From positions 1-64,000 of the forward strand of contig MARA01000045.1 of assembly GCA_001792895.1 (NCBI GenBank): a stretch of DNA of 64,000 bases. Reading direction: 5' to 3'. This DNA comes from Lentinus brumalis (lineage: Eukaryota > Basidiomycota > Agaricomycetes > Polyporales > Polyporaceae). Shown here piece after piece: positions 18,622 through 30,949 of the stretch (its first letter is position 1; each line of letters begins with the position of its first letter). The notes beneath the pieces are model-generated. The model was given only the letters and a program-made list of their open reading frames with translations, ran no database searches and was not told the origin of the DNA. A program made the position numbers and the translations under genes.

Positions 18622-20500
18622 AGCTCAGGAGATGCTTGTATGTAGAGCTACCGCGAATAGAACTGATTGTCAGGAGATGGTGAGAGAACGCGAAGTCAGA
18701 CGAGGCAGCGCGGTCGACCATGGTCGCGGTCCGGATGCACGCGTTGTGTGTATACAGCGCCGACGTCACTTGGCCGCGGACTCGGCCGCTGCCGCTCGAT
18801 CGCCCTTTGCCGCCCCGCCGTGGCTGCCCTCCGCTTGCTCTCACGCCCTCGTGCACTCGCTCTCCCCTCAATGCCTGGCATGTCCGTACAAGTGACATCT
18901 CTGTCCCCGCCAGTCCCCCCCTCTTCCTTCCCGTCCGGTACGTCCCTGCAGCCTCGTCCGTGCATCGTGTGCCGATACTGACGGCGCATACAGTCCCTCT
19001 CCAGCTTACTACGCGGCCATCTGAGGCGGACCACGGCGTCGCCTCATACTCAGCCAGCGCGTCCTACTGGCCAAGCGCACTCATCAGGTGCGTCTGGGCT
19101 TGTAGAGTTGGCCTGTATTCCTTTCTTCTCCGCGCATGAGTTGCTGCCCTCGCAGTGCGCCGGCCGCTGCCGCATATTCCAGTCCTTCGCCCGGGCTTCA
19201 CTCGCACACACTCTCAATCGTTCGCCAGTCGTCATCACGCCTCCTGCGACCATGCTGAAGCCTCCGCGGCAAGATGCGCGAGAATGCACCGCGTCAGCCG
19301 CCATGGTGTCCCACCATCCCTCCCTTCATCCGCCCGGCCCTCGTGCAGCACTGACCGCACGCCCCTCTGCGACGACGACGTGCTCTACACCGACTCCGAA
19401 GCACCCGCCCGGACAGCCGACTCCGAAGCACCCGCCCGGACAGCCGCACGCCCCCGCTGAATGTGCCGGGCGTCCACTGCCGCCCGCGGTCCGCCCATCA
19501 CACACGGCTCCCTCGGATCCCTTCTGAGCCAGCACCTCACACGTGCTGAGCGTTCTGAACCGAACACCTCAGACCGGCGACGCCGCCTGTCTCGCCGTCC
19601 GCCACAATTTTGCCACCGCCCGACTCTCCCGTCGTCCTCCAGCCTCCACCCGCGCCAGCACAAAAGGCACATAGGCTTGGCTGCATACGGCCGGCTCGCC
19701 CGCGGCCTCTCTAGACGACTGACGGTGACAGCGGACACCCTCGACCACCTCAGCCCGGTACAAGATCCATGTCCCGAACCCGAACCCTAAACTCGCACAG
19801 AACGCTTCGGATAGCCTCTCGCAGCGTGCCGACCCAGCACCGCGACCCGAGCTGGTTTAGAAAATGCTCCCAGGAGCGACTTTCATCGCCCCCGACCGCC
19901 GCCCCGGCTGTCCCGACCGCATATCGTGCCGGAGCAGCGCGAAACCGCTCCAGACCGCTCCGGCGAGTCGCACAGAATGTGTACCCGTGGGTGCTCGGAA
20001 TGAACTCCAACCGATGAGCTAAGTTCGCAGCCAGCTGGAACAGTCGGACGATGTGCCGCGCTCGAATCACAACCATCCGCCGGCGACGAACGCATCGTCC
20101 AGCACCCGCAGCGTGCCGGAAGAGGCATTCGCCCGACTCCCCAGGCCGCTCTCGCACATCTCGATGCGGCTCAGCGCGGTAGCAAGCACTCCCCGCCCGC
20201 GTGATGTAATGCACACTGCTGCGGGCGACTCGGCCGTGTGAGGAGAGCATCGCGGACATGGCGGCATCCGTGGTGCGCTCCCCGAACACCAGGCTGTGCG
20301 CGGTACGCTCATCCGGGATGCGGTCATGCTCCGGTCGCCAGCTCAGCCTTGCCGGACGGACGCAGCTAGCCTCTGCGGGAGTGCGCTATGTGGGATGTAC
20401 GTCGTTACCTCTTGAGTAAGTGCCGGGACGAGCTTCCGGCGGCGAAATGTCGAGCGACTTGGACTGGGATGGTCTGGCATGGACGAGGTCCCCGTAAGAC
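18622..20500. other. Repeat-unit spacer upstream of hydratase copy 1
   Basis: About 1.9 kb that looks identical to 29071-30949. It contains the hydratase promoter region and open frames on both strands that have no domain and no splice logic. A perfect 27 bp tandem duplication lies at 19392-19445. No gene is supported. Confidence 0.45.
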
Positions 20501-22528
20501 AATCAGCTTGTACACAACGATACACATGGCATATGATGTTGCTTACCTGGACGTCCATACATCAAACATAACACACGCGTCTGCGAAGAGAGGCGAGTGA
20601 ACGACCACTACAGTAGACTTGACAGGGAGCGAACGACTTACTTCGTCGAGGTGCAGGTCGCCCCTGCGCCGTTCCAGTTGCGACTTAGCGATCTGCAGAA
20701 GCCGTCCAGTCAATGATAGCTCCGACTGTGCTTAAGGGCTTACCTCGCAGTTCGGCGTGTTGGCACCCGTTCTGCACTGCCGCTACATTTCAGCGTGAGT
20801 ACTCAAGCAGCCACATGCCACCGAACGTCGACTCACCGCCGCCCAAATTGCCAGTTGATCGCTGCCCGGACTTCCAGCGCATCGTGCTATCCGACCGGAA
20901 ACGCTGCGAGTGCGGATACCTGCGAGACAATATATCAGCTGCCAGGACATGCAACGTCTGCCAGCGGGACGTACTTTGTGCCATGTCTTCGTGTCGGCCG
21001 TCCGTACCCTCCGAAGCAACCCGGTAGACGGTGAGTGCGGTTGAGCAACCCGAACAGTCTGTGAAGTAGTACGCCGATGAGAGTAGCACCTGACCAGGGA
21101 CTACATACCTCGAAAATCACGATGGCTTGGACAACCGGAGATGGCTGAATGGAGAGGGCAGCCCTCGAACATTTGCACTCGCGAGACGTGGAAGACTTGG
21201 AGGTACTACATAGACAGTAGGATTGAGTCAACGCGCATGGTCTGACCAAGTACGTGAGATGAACTTCATGAGTACACGAGTACAAGTATCGCACTCACCT
21301 GCGAGATGCAGCGGAGCAGCGCCGTCGAGTCGGGAGGACTTGCCACTGGAGAGGGATAGCCTGGTCAGCAAATGTATAAGGAGATTATGAAGCATACCTT
21401 GATGCTCGATCGAACGAAGTAGGTTCTATCGAGACGAGGATGAACAGCGGAGGAAGTGCTGCAAAGGAGGAGGTCATTACCGAGGGGAGAGTAATGAGTA
21501 AGACGGAAGTGAAGGAGCATGCGAACGAATAAGCCGGACTTGAAGAGGTATAAGACCCTGTATAAACGGCCGAGGGTGTAGATAGTAGGAGTAGAGACAA
21601 TCAAAAGCGACAGTAGCAATACAGCAGATACATCCATATGGTGTAGGGTATGAGAGAGGATCCGATATGATACGGGGATGGGGACGGGGCAGTAATAGGG
21701 ATGGGCAAGGGGTCGGGTGCCCGGGAATCATCGACGGGGCGGGGTACTTATACATGTTCTGCTGCCTAAATCACGAGGAGCAGAACCTTAACTTGTTGAC
21801 TGCACAGAGTTCGCACGATACGGCGGCCTGGAGGCAATTGTTCAACCAGAGGCCGACACGGGAAGACAGGGCGAGGTTGCAGAGGACCCAGACGGAGCAG
21901 AACGACTAGTGCAATTCCAGGCGGGCGAAGGTGTCTCGGCTGGAGAAAGCTGTTGCCGTTGTATAAGATTGACGCTGAGAATTTGATGGTCATAGCCCGG
22001 CAGGTATTTTTGTTGCAGAGTCGGCGGACGAAAGGACGAGGACAGGGTCCTCGAAAGCTCGCATATCTGCACAGGTTCCTGTAGTTCCCAAAAAATGTAA
22101 AGGTGTTTGAGTACCAGTAGAGGCTACAGAATACAGTGTAAGCGCTGAGACTAGAAGGCGAGCTCTAGTCTCATGATACCTCGGTCGAAGTGTGGATGGT
22201 CCGAGTGGCAGTAGTCAAGCTGTAGCATCATTACTTCCAAAATCCTGCAAGCTCCAGGCATCTTGTCAAGTAGCATAGCTCTTGGCTAGTAGTCTGCTTT
22301 CCAGATAAGCATGTTAGCTCTGCTACATACCTGTGCTGCGCCGTTGTACAACAGAATGAGTATAAAGTGTCTGCGCGCTATAGTGGAGGTTGCGATCTCG
22401 AGAGCGCTTACATTGCCTTTTTCGCTCAAGGCCTCTTCTGGTAACTCCTCCGCATCGTCGACGACGCAGCGGCCCGGTTCCCTCCTGATTTGTCTCTCAT
22501 TCAGCCTGCTTCCTAGACTGGGCAGCAT
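20501..22528 (-). ncRNA. Minus-strand intron-rich segment, copy 1 (decayed gene or spliced RNA)
   Basis: Read on the minus strand, the segment carries a row of 5' splice-site matches (GTAAG, GTGAG or GTATG after an exon-like end) near 22410, 22328, 21296, 21110, 20830, 20740, 20637 and 20541. It begins with a short Glu/Arg-rich frame at 22528. Exon frames are not kept between copy 1 and copy 2; for example, a small deletion near 31430 shifts the frame of an exon that is open near 20950. I cannot name a product. It lies upstream of the hydratase on the same strand. Confidence 0.3.
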
Positions 22529-23795
22529 TCTTGTGACATCTCAGGCTATCCTCTGCGATAAGCACCATTCTACAGTCTGATAAGTATCTCTGGTCTCCCA
22601 CCTGTAAGCACGTGTATGCCCCACATCACTTACATGTTCTGCTGCCTGGGGTTCTCAACTTGCATGATGTCTACATGTTGAGAGTACTTTGCGGCGCACA
22701 TCTCCATTAGGGCCTGAGTAATCCAGGCCCTGATTCCGGCATGACCTCACCACTCCTTCTCTCCGAGTTTTGGTAAATGAACGAGAAAGGCATGGAAGCC
22801 TCGGCTCTAGCGGCTAATGGCAGCTTCGTTCGCTGATTGATCTGAGACTGCACTTCCTGTCAGCCCTATCCTTCTAACATATTGCAGTTGCAGCGCTCTG
22901 CTAGGCTACAGAGTTTCCCTGAATAGCCAGCTGCTCACGTCTAGCAACCTGCAGGAAAACATGTGAAGACCCAAGTCTGACTGCACAAGGCCCGGACATT
23001 GGCCTCGTACATTTGCGGGCTGGAACCCCGTCTGACTTCGAAGCTGTGGTACGTACACCGATCAGGAGGTTCTCGAAGCCAGGATAACTATTACCCGAGT
23101 CTGGCATGCAGGCAGTGTCCGTGGCAACATGACCGCACGCGTGCCTTCCGCCACTCTCCATTCTGTATTCTGCATTCAGAGGGACTAGCGATATGCTCTA
23201 TAGCTAGTCACGCTCTGCAAGCCCAAAATGCATGCCATACTGAGGTGGCCGTGGAACTGGCTGGATAACTGTACAGGGTCAGTGAAGTCCGGATTCCCTG
23301 GCTATTTAAGGATCTGAGAAGTCGTAGAGCGCTCCGTCAACTCAAAGGTGTGCATGCTCAGAAGCACTCGCATAACCCCTCTGCCGGTAGCAGTGTGATT
23401 CTCCGCCGCCAGCTCTCAGAATATCATTCATATCTCCCTCTCTCAGAATGTGTTCAGACTCCGCAAGGGCCCTGTAGCATCTGGTTACACATCTACTATA
23501 CATCATTGACATTCCGACTTGAACTCCTCCCAGCAGCGACCCGCGGACGGACTCCTGCTACATAGCTTCTCTCTCACGAGTCACGTCAACACGACCCCGT
23601 GTCTCCCTCCGACTCCCCTCTTCCCTGACCACCTCCCCTCCACCTCCCCATCCCGCTCCACGCAATACTTACCCTCCTTACGACCTTGTCAACCGATGGA
23701 CTGCTGCCGCTCAGCGTTGAGACTCGAGACTCGAGCGCAAGGAGTCAACATCCCACTCTACTCGTCTGTTCTCAAGCCTGGGCGCGGTCGTCTGT
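22529..23795. other. Left part of repeat unit 2, no gene seen
   Basis: Counterpart of 12039-13394 and nearly identical to 32985-34254. No conserved frame and no other feature recognised. Confidence 0.4.
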
Positions 23796-26700
23796 GGTAA
23801 GCACGAAGTTCAGCCTATTCCTCCCGAGCCTCACCGACTCACCTGGTCGTCGTTGGTCTCTGATACGCAGCAGACGCGAAGAATAGCTCTTCACGCGGTC
23901 CCGGCGTCCAGGTCAACGATGCCCATGCGCCGACGCGTCACTGCCACCTCGTGCGTCCTCCTACAAGGCAGCATGCTGCAGCAGTAGTACGAAAGGTACG
24001 TGTCACTGCGTGGCACGATCAGTTTCGAACACTCACCGACGGCTCTTCCTCATAGAATCGCTCTCGCGGTCGAATTCGACGGCCTCGACAGACCTCTGTC
24101 GGCGCGAGTCCCTGTCGGCGACCCTCAAGGTAGTGTACCTCATCCACCCTGCCCGCAGGTGACCTGAAGCTCACGCTGAACCGGCGCAGCGCCCGGGCTT
24201 GTCGCGAGAAGACAGAACCAGCCAATGCGAGGACGATCTCCTGAGCGGCATGGTAAGTACGCTGACCTCAAGATCCCAAGAGTACATCTGCTGACAATTG
24301 AGTGAGCCAGACAAGTCGCATGTCGCGACGAGAGGCTCGAACGGGCTTCATAGGAAGTGCGTGCATGCACCGCGTGCACCAATCTACGGGTTAGGAGCCC
24401 GGACACGACGATGCGAGTCTAGGGTGATGCTCACCGACGTAGTTCGCCGTGCATCTGCTGACATACTCTGCCCCCAGGTTCAAGAAGGTGTCCTCACGAG
24501 CCCTCTCCGCGACGCGACGGCGTACACGGTGCGCTGATTGAAGGTTCCACCGTTTATACAGGGTTGCTCTCAGGTACGGTCGACGACGGGTCCTTCCGGC
24601 GGATGTCCGTCGTACACTCAGTGTGGCTAAATCCACGGTGCAGCTGAAGAGAAGCAGTCGGCGCAAGTGCGTAGCCGTCCAACGCGAAGCACGAGCGACG
24701 TATGTTGCAAGGATGTGTCACGCGTGCGCGACTGGCCTCGCGGGATCATGTACTGATCTCTCACAAGTTCTAGGATCCAGAAGTGTTCCCGCCGAGCGGC
24801 AGTGTCGCAGCGAGACTGCTGCTGTTATCGACAGTATAAAGCATGTATGTACATCTCCCATCTGCCGTGATCATCGACGAACTCACCAGGGCATTGTCTT
24901 GCAGTGCGTCGACGTCAAGCTGGACCATGACGGGAGTTGAAGTAAGCTGCCTGAGGTAGTACGTCGTGGCTGCTGTTGCGCCGTGGCGGCATGTGTTGAC
25001 CTACCTTCGTGTCAGGACATCATGGCTGTTTTCGAGTCAGGAGGCTTGCTGTCTCGGGGCCCACCGCGGCAGGATGGTGGTGGAGGGTGAGAGGACATGA
25101 CGCGGCCATCAACGAAGGCAAATCATGCCTGTTTTGGCAACCGCCCGTCGCGACATCCGACGCGGTGAAAGATCTCTGCCTTCCACCATGTCACGTCGGT
25201 GAGTGCCTCTGCAGTACATTCGTTGGCTGAGAGCTCCTGCTGATGCTCTTTGGCTAGTATCGCACTCTGGCATGAGCTTCACGTGGGCCGCGGCCTGGCA
25301 TGAGTCGAGCTCTGACACTGGTCACCGTGCGCCCGGCCGCTCTGCTCGTGCTGTCAAGACGTCCGCTCGTGTCTATTCGCACGGTGAGTCGGCTATACCT
25401 TCGTCTTTCTGGAAAGCTAATTGAGTAATCGACGCGGACTCCCCGATATGAAGTCTGGGCCGTCAATGCCGTGGTGCCGCGATTTGACCCTAGCGGCGAG
25501 TTCATGACTTCCGCAACATATTGGCGCCTCAAGCTGCGGCTGAAGGGGTAGTGAGTAACGCGTCTGGCTTCTGCATGTTCCTGGCTGATGCGTACTTGCC
25601 GGGCAAGGGAACTGGGGGCATGACGCTCATATTTTATGAGTAGTGTCTGGGGCTTCATGGGCAGATATCTGCGCGTGGCGAATCAGTCAGCGCATCGCCT
25701 TCCGATAGCTGCATCGAGCGTCCCTGGTAAGCAAGCCTCGTCCGTCCTCTGCGAGAGTCTTGAATGGAATTGACTCTTAGCCAGGTATCGCCGGCTGTGT
25801 GTGCCGTCGAGGCCGTGGCAGACTGCGCCCGGGGTGGCATCCAGTGCCGAGCGAGTGCAGTCGTTCCTGTGCGGTATGCTGATGCGTTGACCGTGCGTGC
25901 GTCGGCCGTAGTCGCCGTCGGCGGCCATGTCTGCAGGGAAAGGACAAGCTGGTGAGTCACAGTCGCTGCTAATTCAATCCCGAGGCTTACTAGTGCATGC
26001 TTGGCGGCAGAACGCGACGGCGCATGAGGTTGCGCACCGCGAGTTCTCGATCCGGGGAAGTGATCAGCCCCTCAGGTTCTACTGACGGCGTCGGGAAGCC
26101 CTCTGGTGCAGTTTTGACCCAGGACAGTAGAGTACTGCGCTTGAAGTTTCCGGGTAAGTCTCTGAACGGAGCGATCCCGAACCAACTGCGGGGCTGGTGA
26201 GTGGTTCTGGCCGCTTCTCGATGTCCGAGTACTGACCTCTAGTGCGCAGCTGTCTGCGTGGATTGCGGCGGCCGGGGACGTGTGCGAGAGCTTCTATTGT
26301 AGCACGAAATATATGCTGTCTATAGTCTACATGCCAACACGACCGTCTCCTCCCCTCTGCGAATCCGAGTGCGAATCCCTGAGGCTGCCAGCTGCTCCGC
26401 TGCACACCCGCTGTCCAGACAGCTCCCACCGTCCAGACAGCCCGCAGCAATAGCCCGCAGCAGTCTCCCTAAGCTTGTGTCTTTTGCTGCAACGGGCATG
26501 GCACCGGACGCGCACCGCTCGGTCCGCGCGGGCAGCAAGCACGTCCGTCGTCCGTCATCCGCGCCCGGCTATGAGACGAAGCCGTTGGCATGTCCGCCTC
26601 CGCCCATGGGTCGTGATCGGTACGTCCACGCTTCGCAAGTCCGTCCGACCCGCGTCTCCGCTTCGAAGGCGTCGTCTCGTTCCTCTTCACAGCGGATGAG

Positions 26701-26830
26701 AAAGACGACTGGGAATGCTCGGCCTGCTGGTTGCCCCAGATCGCTGCTCCGTCGGCGTTCGCGTCGATTTCCTCATAGCTCTGGCGTGTGGGCATCAACA
26801 AGTGGAAGTGAGTGATAGCAGATCAACCTG
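23796..26830 (+). ncRNA. Spliced transcript-like segment, copy 2
   Basis: Counterpart of the copy 1 segment. Many intron signals are kept, for instance gtaagcacgaag at 23797, the GTGAGT donor at 25199, gtaagcaagcc near 25728, gtgagtcacagtc near 25950 and gtgagtggttctg near 26197. A few are lost: copy 1 GTGAGT near 14010 is GTGATG here. Exons contain stops and differ from copy 1 by frame-changing indels. The sequence is nearly identical to copy 3 through about 26450. Confidence 0.35.
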
Positions 26831-27237
26831 AGAGCAGCCAGAGTAGGTCGTGAAAGCGTGGAGTTCAACAAGTGCAGGGTGGTGGAAAGGGTCCGAGAAG
26901 AGCGAGATGAGCATTCGTGGCGCACCCTCAGCCGGTCTCTCGGCGCTTATACAATCACCGATACTCCGACTCTTTCGGAAAGCGTCGTTAACGCGTTGTG
27001 GTTAGTCTCTAACGAACATCGCGGCGTGTTCGATAGCGGTATTATGGACGTCTTACGGTTTCTCGCATCACCGTCAAGAAACTCATCATTATCCAGTACT
27101 GCCTACTAGGGGCGAATTATGGCACGGATAATTCGTCCCATAATACGACGCAATCTTTTACAACTCAAAGTCGAGCACATTGCACAAATTCCATCCTGCT
27201 TATGATACATTTCAGCATACGCGGCTCAGCCCCACCC

Positions 27238-29070
27238 TCAAGAATGGGTCCAGGTCGGCTTCCTCTTCTCTGCAAACGCAGACATACCTGAGAGATCACC
27301 AACGTCAGCACCCAAAATGTCGACAGTGCACAAGGAGCGCAACGAGTACTCACCCTCCTTCTGGTCGTGAGTCGCAAAGAGCGAATGGAAGAGCCTCCGC
27401 TCGTATCTCAGACCCTCGTTGAGCGTGTGCTCGTACGCCGCATTGACGGCCTCCTTGCCCGCCTGCACGGCGATCGCGCTCTTGCTCGCAATCACGCTGG
27501 CCACCTGCACCGCCTCCTTGACGACCTCGCCCTCGCCCTCGGCCACGACACGCGAGACCATGCCCCACTGCTCGGCCTCCTTTGCGCTCCAGTTGCGGCC
27601 GGTGAGCGTGAGCTCCATGGTTCGCGACTTGCCGATCGCGTGCGCGAGGCGCTGCGTGCCTCCGCCGCCGGGGATGACACCGATGTTGATTTCAGGCTGT
27701 CCGAAGACCGCGGTGGGCGAGGCCAGGATGATGTCGCACATCAGAGCGAGCTCACAACCGCCGCCGAGCTGTCAGGATGGCAGCAGGTCAGCATACGAGC
27801 GTGGACCACAGAGTGTTGATTAAGCTGATATGGAAGTGAGGCATGTCCATGGGACGATCCTGCTAAAAGGCATCTTCGGGAACGCAACAGCCAATTGGCG
27901 TTACAGATGGCGACACCGAAGTTACCGGTGTACAGAGATATACTTATGTGGTCAGGCTTATACTGGGAGGCAGCCCTGAAACTGAATCGACGCACGGGTA
28001 TGTCGTACTTGAGCGTGAGGGAGCCGCAGTCTGTGTGCACTTTACTCCTTGAGCTTGCGGTACTCGCCACACTCCACTACTCAGCCCGTATACGTCACTC
28101 TCACAGTCGTGTTACAGACGGAGTAACATCCAGCAGTATCCGAGTCGCACCGAGAGGTCGTCCGCGCCCCTCAAAGATGATCGCGTCCTCAGATACTTGA
28201 GTGCGAGGAGAGCAGTCCGAGTGCAGGAGAGGTGGGAACGGTCGTCTCCTTGTACCTTCCTTGCTCAGCCATGCGTCTGACACAGACGTGCGTTCTGTCC
28301 TGTCTCAGACGCACGTCGATGAATGAGGGACTGTTGCCAGAGGGAGCTTGAACGGGGGAACATATCTGCAAGCCTATTGGCCTCCCGGCTTCGCCCAGCT
28401 CATAATGAACTTGCAGTACGACTCCAGCATCTCGGATGCTCCGGGACATGTTTCACGGCATATGCATGCAGGTTCGAATATTGGATGGGATTCGAGGGAT
28501 AGAGAGGAAGGGTACAAGAACATCCGGACTCACCGCGTAGCCGCTCACAGCAGCGATGATAGGCTTGCGAATAGTAGACAGCAGGGACCAGCTCTCAAGG
28601 AACTTGCCCTTGAACACGTCCGAAACTAGCATTGACCGGTGAGACTAGCAAGTGCAGCAGATACGTTCAGCACTACTCACACTGCTTGTCCTTCATCTCC
28701 TTGATGTCCGCGCCCGCTACCCCGCACGGACCTCAGCTTCGGCCCTCCTCCCCTGAACCGACGCGTACTCACCTGCGAACGCGCGGTCGCTGCCCGTCAA
28801 GACCAACGCACGGACACTCTCATCCTCGTCAAACTCCTTGAGGGCGGCGTTGAGCTCGGTGAAGAGAGGGGTGGAGAGTGCGTTCAGCGCCTTCGGGCGG
28901 TTGAGCGTGATTTGGCCGACACCGTCCGCGGGGCGCGACGTCAAGATGAATTGGTACTGGGTGGTAGTCATGAAGCGAACGCGAATGGGTGTGGACGCCT
29001 GGCGGTAAGCACGGAAGCTGCGAAGGCAAGCGGCGGTGGAGGAGGATGCGGGGCGGAGAGTCGAGAGCAT
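27238..29070 (-). CDS. Enoyl-CoA hydratase, mitochondrial type, copy 2
   Basis: Same five exons shifted by 10449 bp: 28773-29070, 28681-28716, 28534-28625, 27354-27768 and 27238-27287, giving 296 residues. As far as I can compare, exons, introns and flanks are identical to copy 1, including the 765 bp third intron. Both catalytic glutamates, the targeting peptide and the C-terminus are present. Identity of introns as well as exons points to recent duplication or gene conversion rather than selection on the protein. Confidence 0.95.
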
Positions 29071-30949
29071 AGCTCAGGAGATGCTTGTATGTAGAGCTAC
29101 CGCGAATAGAACTGATTGTCAGGAGATGGTGAGAGAACGCGAAGTCAGACGAGGCAGCGCGGTCGACCATGGTCGCGGTCCGGATGCACGCGTTGTGTGT
29201 ATACAGCGCCGACGTCACTTGGCCGCGGACTCGGCCGCTGCCGCTCGATCGCCCTTTGCCGCCCCGCCGTGGCTGCCCTCCGCTTGCTCTCACGCCCTCG
29301 TGCACTCGCTCTCCCCTCAATGCCTGGCATGTCCGTACAAGTGACATCTCTGTCCCCGCCAGTCCCCCCCTCTTCCTTCCCGTCCGGTACGTCCCTGCAG
29401 CCTCGTCCGTGCATCGTGTGCCGATACTGACGGCGCATACAGTCCCTCTCCAGCTTACTACGCGGCCATCTGAGGCGGACCACGGCGTCGCCTCATACTC
29501 AGCCAGCGCGTCCTACTGGCCAAGCGCACTCATCAGGTGCGTCTGGGCTTGTAGAGTTGGCCTGTATTCCTTTCTTCTCCGCGCATGAGTTGCTGCCCTC
29601 GCAGTGCGCCGGCCGCTGCCGCATATTCCAGTCCTTCGCCCGGGCTTCACTCGCACACACTCTCAATCGTTCGCCAGTCGTCATCACGCCTCCTGCGACC
29701 ATGCTGAAGCCTCCGCGGCAAGATGCGCGAGAATGCACCGCGTCAGCCGCCATGGTGTCCCACCATCCCTCCCTTCATCCGCCCGGCCCTCGTGCAGCAC
29801 TGACCGCACGCCCCTCTGCGACGACGACGTGCTCTACACCGACTCCGAAGCACCCGCCCGGACAGCCGACTCCGAAGCACCCGCCCGGACAGCCGCACGC
29901 CCCCGCTGAATGTGCCGGGCGTCCACTGCCGCCCGCGGTCCGCCCATCACACACGGCTCCCTCGGATCCCTTCTGAGCCAGCACCTCACACGTGCTGAGC
30001 GTTCTGAACCGAACACCTCAGACCGGCGACGCCGCCTGTCTCGCCGTCCGCCACAATTTTGCCACCGCCCGACTCTCCCGTCGTCCTCCAGCCTCCACCC
30101 GCGCCAGCACAAAAGGCACATAGGCTTGGCTGCATACGGCCGGCTCGCCCGCGGCCTCTCTAGACGACTGACGGTGACAGCGGACACCCTCGACCACCTC
30201 AGCCCGGTACAAGATCCATGTCCCGAACCCGAACCCTAAACTCGCACAGAACGCTTCGGATAGCCTCTCGCAGCGTGCCGACCCAGCACCGCGACCCGAG
30301 CTGGTTTAGAAAATGCTCCCAGGAGCGACTTTCATCGCCCCCGACCGCCGCCCCGGCTGTCCCGACCGCATATCGTGCCGGAGCAGCGCGAAACCGCTCC
30401 AGACCGCTCCGGCGAGTCGCACAGAATGTGTACCCGTGGGTGCTCGGAATGAACTCCAACCGATGAGCTAAGTTCGCAGCCAGCTGGAACAGTCGGACGA
30501 TGTGCCGCGCTCGAATCACAACCATCCGCCGGCGACGAACGCATCGTCCAGCACCCGCAGCGTGCCGGAAGAGGCATTCGCCCGACTCCCCAGGCCGCTC
30601 TCGCACATCTCGATGCGGCTCAGCGCGGTAGCAAGCACTCCCCGCCCGCGTGATGTAATGCACACTGCTGCGGGCGACTCGGCCGTGTGAGGAGAGCATC
30701 GCGGACATGGCGGCATCCGTGGTGCGCTCCCCGAACACCAGGCTGTGCGCGGTACGCTCATCCGGGATGCGGTCATGCTCCGGTCGCCAGCTCAGCCTTG
30801 CCGGACGGACGCAGCTAGCCTCTGCGGGAGTGCGCTATGTGGGATGTACGTCGTTACCTCTTGAGTAAGTGCCGGGACGAGCTTCCGGCGGCGAAATGTC
30901 GAGCGACTTGGACTGGGATGGTCTGGCATGGACGAGGTCCCCGTAAGAC
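29071..30949. other. Repeat-unit spacer upstream of hydratase copy 2
   Basis: Identical-looking counterpart of 18622-20500, with the same 27 bp tandem duplication at about 29841-29894. No gene supported. Confidence 0.45.

Noticed and set aside
19786..19795. Telomere-like CCCTAA next to CCCGAA repeats
   Set aside because: Only one true hexamer is present, far too few for an interstitial telomere tract.
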